Shown: positions 61,490-64,000 of the stretch, one piece after another | How the letters are laid out: every line of letters starts with the position of its first letter | How positions within the stretch are numbered: position 1 is the stretch's first letter | NCBI RefSeq assembly: GCF_010907035.1 | Contig: NZ_QUMK01000011.1 | Coordinates: 20,406 to 84,405 of the forward strand | Reading direction: 5' to 3' | Origin: Rhodopseudomonas sp. BR0M22 | GTDB taxonomy: Bacteria; Pseudomonadota; Alphaproteobacteria; Rhizobiales; Xanthobacteraceae | Length of the DNA: 64,000 bases | The notes under the pieces: model-generated | Told to the model about the DNA's origin: nothing | Seen by the model: the letters and a program-made list of their open reading frames with translations, nothing else | Database searches by the model: none | Program-made: the position numbers and the translations under genes

Positions 61490-61696
61490 TCAGGCGGCCG
61501 GCGAGCCTTCGACCACAATCCACGGCAGCTTGGAATCGGCGGCGACGTTGTAGACATCGACCCGTCCGCAGCGGCGGCACTCGTAGGTGCGGTGTTCGCT
61601 GCCACCGGGCGCGGGCGAATTGCGCGTCAGGTTCGCAACCGCCCCACACGCACCACAGGAGTGGAAAAAGTAGTCCCGGTACTGAAACGATCGCAT
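61490..61696 (-). CDS. small zinc-ribbon protein
   Basis: A 68-aa protein from ATG 61696. Two cysteine pairs (CGAC and CRRC) separated by about 23 residues, with a GSEHRTYECRRCGRVDVYN block, form a zinc ribbon. The function is unknown. It resembles other short zinc ribbons of the lineage and is convergent with the microprotein at 61366. Confidence 0.65.
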   Translation of the reverse strand: MRSFQYRDYFFHSCGACGAVANLTRNSPAPGGSEHRTYECRRCGRVDVYNVAADSKLPWIVVEGSPAA

Positions 61697-61868
61697 CTCG
61701 ACGGCCCCGTAAAAGGTAACATGATCTTTTTGGCGCCAATGCCAATGCGTGATTTGATGAAAATCAAACCGGACGAAAGTTCTTCGGCGTGATTGAGAGT
61801 TAGGCCGGTCTGCCGGCCCCCCGGCGAGGCATCGATGGCGCAGCCGGAAAGGTGTTCTCGGGAAGGCA

Positions 61869-61943
61869 TGGTGCCGGCGGAGAGGATCGAACTCCCGACC
61901 TTCGGTTTACAAAACCGCTGCACTACCGCTGTGCTACGCCGGC
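61869..61943 (-). tRNA. tRNA-Thr (UGU anticodon)
   Basis: On the minus strand the 75-base cloverleaf has acceptor arms GCCGGCG and CGCCGGC, a D stem GCAC/GTGC, an anticodon loop TTTGTAA with anticodon UGU, and a T arm GGGAG-TTCGATC-CTCTC. The CCA end is encoded (61869-61871). UGU reads ACA codons for threonine. Position 27-43 of the anticodon stem is a G-A mismatch. Confidence 0.95.
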
Positions 61944-62155
61944 ATCGGGCAGACAGCTAGCAGCGCCGGTGCGGCTCGACAAGGCCGCAGCATCGCTTTC
62001 CGGTGGCGCGGGAGGGGCGATCGAAAGCCGGCGTTAACGACGTTGCGGCGGAACGCAGCGAGCGGACCCGAAACCGCGCTCGCGCGTTAGGCTTACCGGC
62101 TGCTCGCGGCCGTGCCTTAACCCATCTGCCAGGCTTTTCCCTTACCGTTTGCCGC

Positions 62156-62629
62156 ATGTCCGATCCTTTCACCTTTCGGCGCCTGGCCCCGGCGCTGGCG
62201 CTGCTGACCCTGACTGCGGCCCCGGCTTTGGCCGAGAGCGGCGGGCGGGCGATCGTGATTCCCGGCCGGCCCGGCGTGCCGATCATCATCAACGGACGCG
62301 ATGCGTCCTATGCGATGATCGAGGGCGATTGGGGGCTGGAGCGCGGCACCCACGTTCAACCGACGATCTATGGCAGCCGGCGGGTGGTGTATCCGGAGGT
62401 CGGCCACTATTACCCCGGCTCGAACCGGCTGCCGGGCTACGGCCGCCTCGAGATCGAGCCGCCGCCGGACCGCAAGCTGCCGAAGCCGGCCGAGAGCTTC
62501 CATCAATCCTGGGAAGTGGAATCGCGGCCCCCGCAGCCGGCGCCGCCGACACCGATGATCGAGCCCCAGGTGCTGATCGCCCCGCCGTTCGACGAGGCGC
62601 CGCGGCCCGGCCCGCGCCCATACCGGTGA
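62156..62629 (+). CDS. secreted proline-rich protein
   Basis: A 157-aa exported protein from ATG 62156. The signal peptide is about residues 1-26 (LAPALALLTLTAAPALA). The mature part has VIPGRPGVPIIINGRDASYA, GDWGLERGTHVQPTIYG and PEVGHYYPGSNRLPGYG, then a Pro-rich C-terminal third with two near-repeats (PPQPAPPTPMIEPQ and RPGPRPYR). No domain is recognised. It may be structural or cell-surface. Confidence 0.65.
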   Translation: MSDPFTFRRLAPALALLTLTAAPALAESGGRAIVIPGRPGVPIIINGRDASYAMIEGDWGLERGTHVQPTIYGSRRVVYPEVGHYYPGSNRLPGYGRLEIEPPPDRKLPKPAESFHQSWEVESRPPQPAPPTPMIEPQVLIAPPFDEAPRPGPRPYR

Positions 62630-62701
62630 TCACGGCGGTGCCCTCGATCCCGATCTCGACCGACACACGATCCCGACGACGACATCGAACAGGAGCGTAG
62701 T

Positions 62702-63205
62702 ATGCGTAACATGATTTCCGGATTGGTCGCGGCGGTGGCCGTGGTGACCGCGAGCGCCGCGCCGGCGCTGGCCTGCGGGGGAGGGCTGTTCGGCGGCGGC
62801 TGCGGGACGTGCGGCCCGGTGGTCAGCCCCTGCGGCGATGGCTACGCCACGTTTGAAACCGGCTACGGCTATGGCTATGGCACCGCGGCGTTCGAACGCC
62901 TGCCGGACCCGACACGCTATTATTACGTCAACCAGGGCCCGGCCTATACCGGCCCCGGTCAGTTCGCGCCGCGCCCCTATTACGACGAGCGCGCCGTCTC
63001 GGTGTATCGCACCGGCACCGCCTATACCGGCGGCGCCTATGCCCACGCCATGACCCATCAGGTGATCGGCGAGCCGTCCTGGGGCCCGGTGATGGTGCGC
63101 TATCACGGCCGCCACCACGCCCGCTCCTGGGCGCACCGTCACCCGCATGCCGGCTGGCACCGCGGGCATCGCCCCCATGGGCCGATGCATCATCCGCGCT
63201 ATTGA
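62702..63205 (+). CDS. secreted Gly/Tyr/His-rich protein
   Basis: A 167-aa exported protein from ATG 62702 (GAACAGGAGCGTAGT upstream). The signal peptide is about residues 1-24 (VAAVAVVTASAAPALA). A Cys/Gly-rich start (CGGGLFGGGCGTCGPVV) is followed by a Tyr-rich middle and a C-terminal third loaded with His (RYHGRHHARSWAHRHPHAGW), which would bind metal. It could be a cell-envelope metal buffer; this is inferred from composition only. Confidence 0.65.
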   Translation: MRNMISGLVAAVAVVTASAAPALACGGGLFGGGCGTCGPVVSPCGDGYATFETGYGYGYGTAAFERLPDPTRYYYVNQGPAYTGPGQFAPRPYYDERAVSVYRTGTAYTGGAYAHAMTHQVIGEPSWGPVMVRYHGRHHARSWAHRHPHAGWHRGHRPHGPMHHPRY

Positions 63206-63227
63206 TCGGCGTGTTGCGGTTTCGGCG

Positions 63228-64000
63228 TTAGCGGCGGCCCATCAGGCCGAGGCGGCTGGCGCCGATGTACAGCGCCAGCGCGGCGGCGTTGGAGACGTTG
63301 AGGCTCTTGATCTCGCCCGGCATGTCGAGCCGGGCCACGGTGTGGCAGGTCTGCCGGGTCAGCTGCCGCAGCCCCTTGCCCTCCGCCCCGAGCACCAGCA
63401 CCAGCGGCTGGCGCAATTCCACAGCGGCAAGGTCGTCGTCGCCCTCGCTGTCGAGACCGACGGTGAGGAAGCCGCGCTCGTTCAACTCGGTCAGCGCCCG
63501 GGCGAGGTTCTGCACCAGCACCAGCGGCACCAGCTCCAGCGCACCGGAGGCGGATTTGGCGAGCACGCCGGTGGCTTCCGGGCTGTGCCGGGCGGTGGTG
63601 ACGATCGCCTGCACGGCGAACGCGGCCGCCGAACGCAGGATCGCCCCGACATTGTGCGGATCGGTGATCTGGTCGAGCACCAGAACGATGCCGTGCTGGG
63701 GCAGGGTGTCGATTCGCGGCGTCTCCAGCGCATCGGCCTCGGCCAGCATGCCCTGATGCACCGCGTCCGGCCCGAGCCGGCGGTCGATCTCTGACGGCCG
63801 GACGATTTCCGGCGCGATTCGGGTGTCGATGTTCTCCTCGGCCAGCCTGCGGGCGGCGTTCTCGGTCAGCCACAGCTTCCGAAATTTGCGCCGCGGATTG
63901 GCCAGCGCCGCCGTCACAGTGTGCCAGCCGTACAGGATCACGGGGCCGTCGCCGTCGCGTTCGCGGGCTTCGCGGCGGAACCCGGGGGGGCGGGGTTTGC
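63228..64000 (-). CDS. TrmH-family RNA 2'-O-methyltransferase (RlmB-like), 5' end outside window
   Basis: The visible C-terminal part (about 257 codons) covers most of a SpoU/TrmH methyltransferase. The substrate-binding lobe begins VILYGWHTVTAALANPRRKF. The knotted SAM domain has VLVLDQITDPHNVGAILRSA, LVLVLGAEGKGLRQLTRQTC and the final IKSLNVSNAAALALYIGASR. It most resembles RlmB, which methylates 23S rRNA G2251. The frame continues through the window edge (ending GFRREARERDGDGP before VILYGW), so the start is missing. Confidence 0.9.
   Translation of the reverse strand, partial: KPRPPGFRREARERDGDGPVILYGWHTVTAALANPRRKFRKLWLTENAARRLAEENIDTRIAPEIVRPSEIDRRLGPDAVHQGMLAEADALETPRIDTLPQHGIVLVLDQITDPHNVGAILRSAAAFAVQAIVTTARHSPEATGVLAKSASGALELVPLVLVQNLARALTELNERGFLTVGLDSEGDDDLAAVELRQPLVLVLGAEGKGLRQLTRQTCHTVARLDMPGEIKSLNVSNAAALALYIGASRLGLMGRR

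Noticed and set aside
61803..61818. GGCCGG-TCTG-CCGGCC hairpin as terminator of tRNA-Thr
   Set aside because: No T run follows on the minus strand; it may be chance in a GC-rich region.
1..64000. CRISPR arrays, prophage or insertion sequences
   Set aside because: No regularly spaced short repeats, integrase, transposase or phage structural genes are seen in either strand.

Overview
The window is high-GC alphaproteobacterial chromosome, most likely a Rhodopseudomonas or close Nitrobacteraceae (Bradyrhizobium-lineage) genome. This rests on the 497-aa alphaproteobacterial porin, the many small conserved proteins typical of that family, CtrA-type TTAA-N7-TTAA sites, and dispersed palindromic repeats of the kind common in these genomes. 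There is no rRNA, CRISPR array, prophage or intact insertion sequence. Most of the window is ordinary core chromosome. The clearest accessory patch is 52.9-58.0 kb: two long direct repeats around a short-chain dehydrogenase, then a mosaic type IIG restriction-modification gene.

Layout. 0-7.3 kb: FAD monooxygenase, NDUFS6-like zinc finger, alpha/beta hydrolase, serine acetyltransferase (cysE), small DUF3126-like protein, and a gamma-carbonic-anhydrase-like protein. 7.3-14 kb: a two-gene micro-operon encoding an RMF/CrpP-like 55-aa protein, the major porin with a clear terminator, then MarR, transglutaminase-like cysteine peptidase, PilZ, Crp/Fnr and PAS genes. 13.8-16.5 kb: an orphan structured RNA candidate with its own terminator, a manganese (yybP-ykoY) riboswitch upstream of mntP, a rhomboid protease and a CBS protein. 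16.5-20.9 kb: TetR regulator divergent from a TonB siderophore receptor, PepSY membrane protein and small membrane protein. 20.9-30 kb: patatin, a secreted protein, a PAS-GGDEF-EAL protein, nitroreductase, YfdX and thrS. 30-37 kb: MFS transporter, O-methyltransferase/TetR pair, DUF3574 lipoprotein, cold-shock protein with a small basic partner, arsenite-type permease, DUF3750 and YidD.

37-42 kb: ClpP-like secreted protein, NifU-like scaffold, folE, hisI, and a divergent pair (a protein of unknown function and a lytic transglycosylase) separated by two back-to-back CtrA boxes. 42-49.5 kb: a same-strand cluster of ABC permease, binding protein, ATPase, a double-domain nitrilase whose second domain has lost its catalytic cysteine, and a LysR gene, followed by a type-B carboxylesterase. 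49.6-52.5 kb: DUF2336 protein and a response regulator/Hpt pair. 58-64 kb: NAD kinase, several small secreted or membrane proteins, an outer-membrane beta-barrel protein, tRNA-Thr(UGU), and a partial TrmH-type 23S rRNA methyltransferase running off the right edge.

The most notable signals are: the repeat inserted in frame in the restriction-modification gene together with its low-GC recognition domain; the orphan RNA candidate next to the riboswitch; the set of CtrA sites at divergent promoters; the ABC-nitrilase cluster; and the RMF/CrpP-like microprotein operon.
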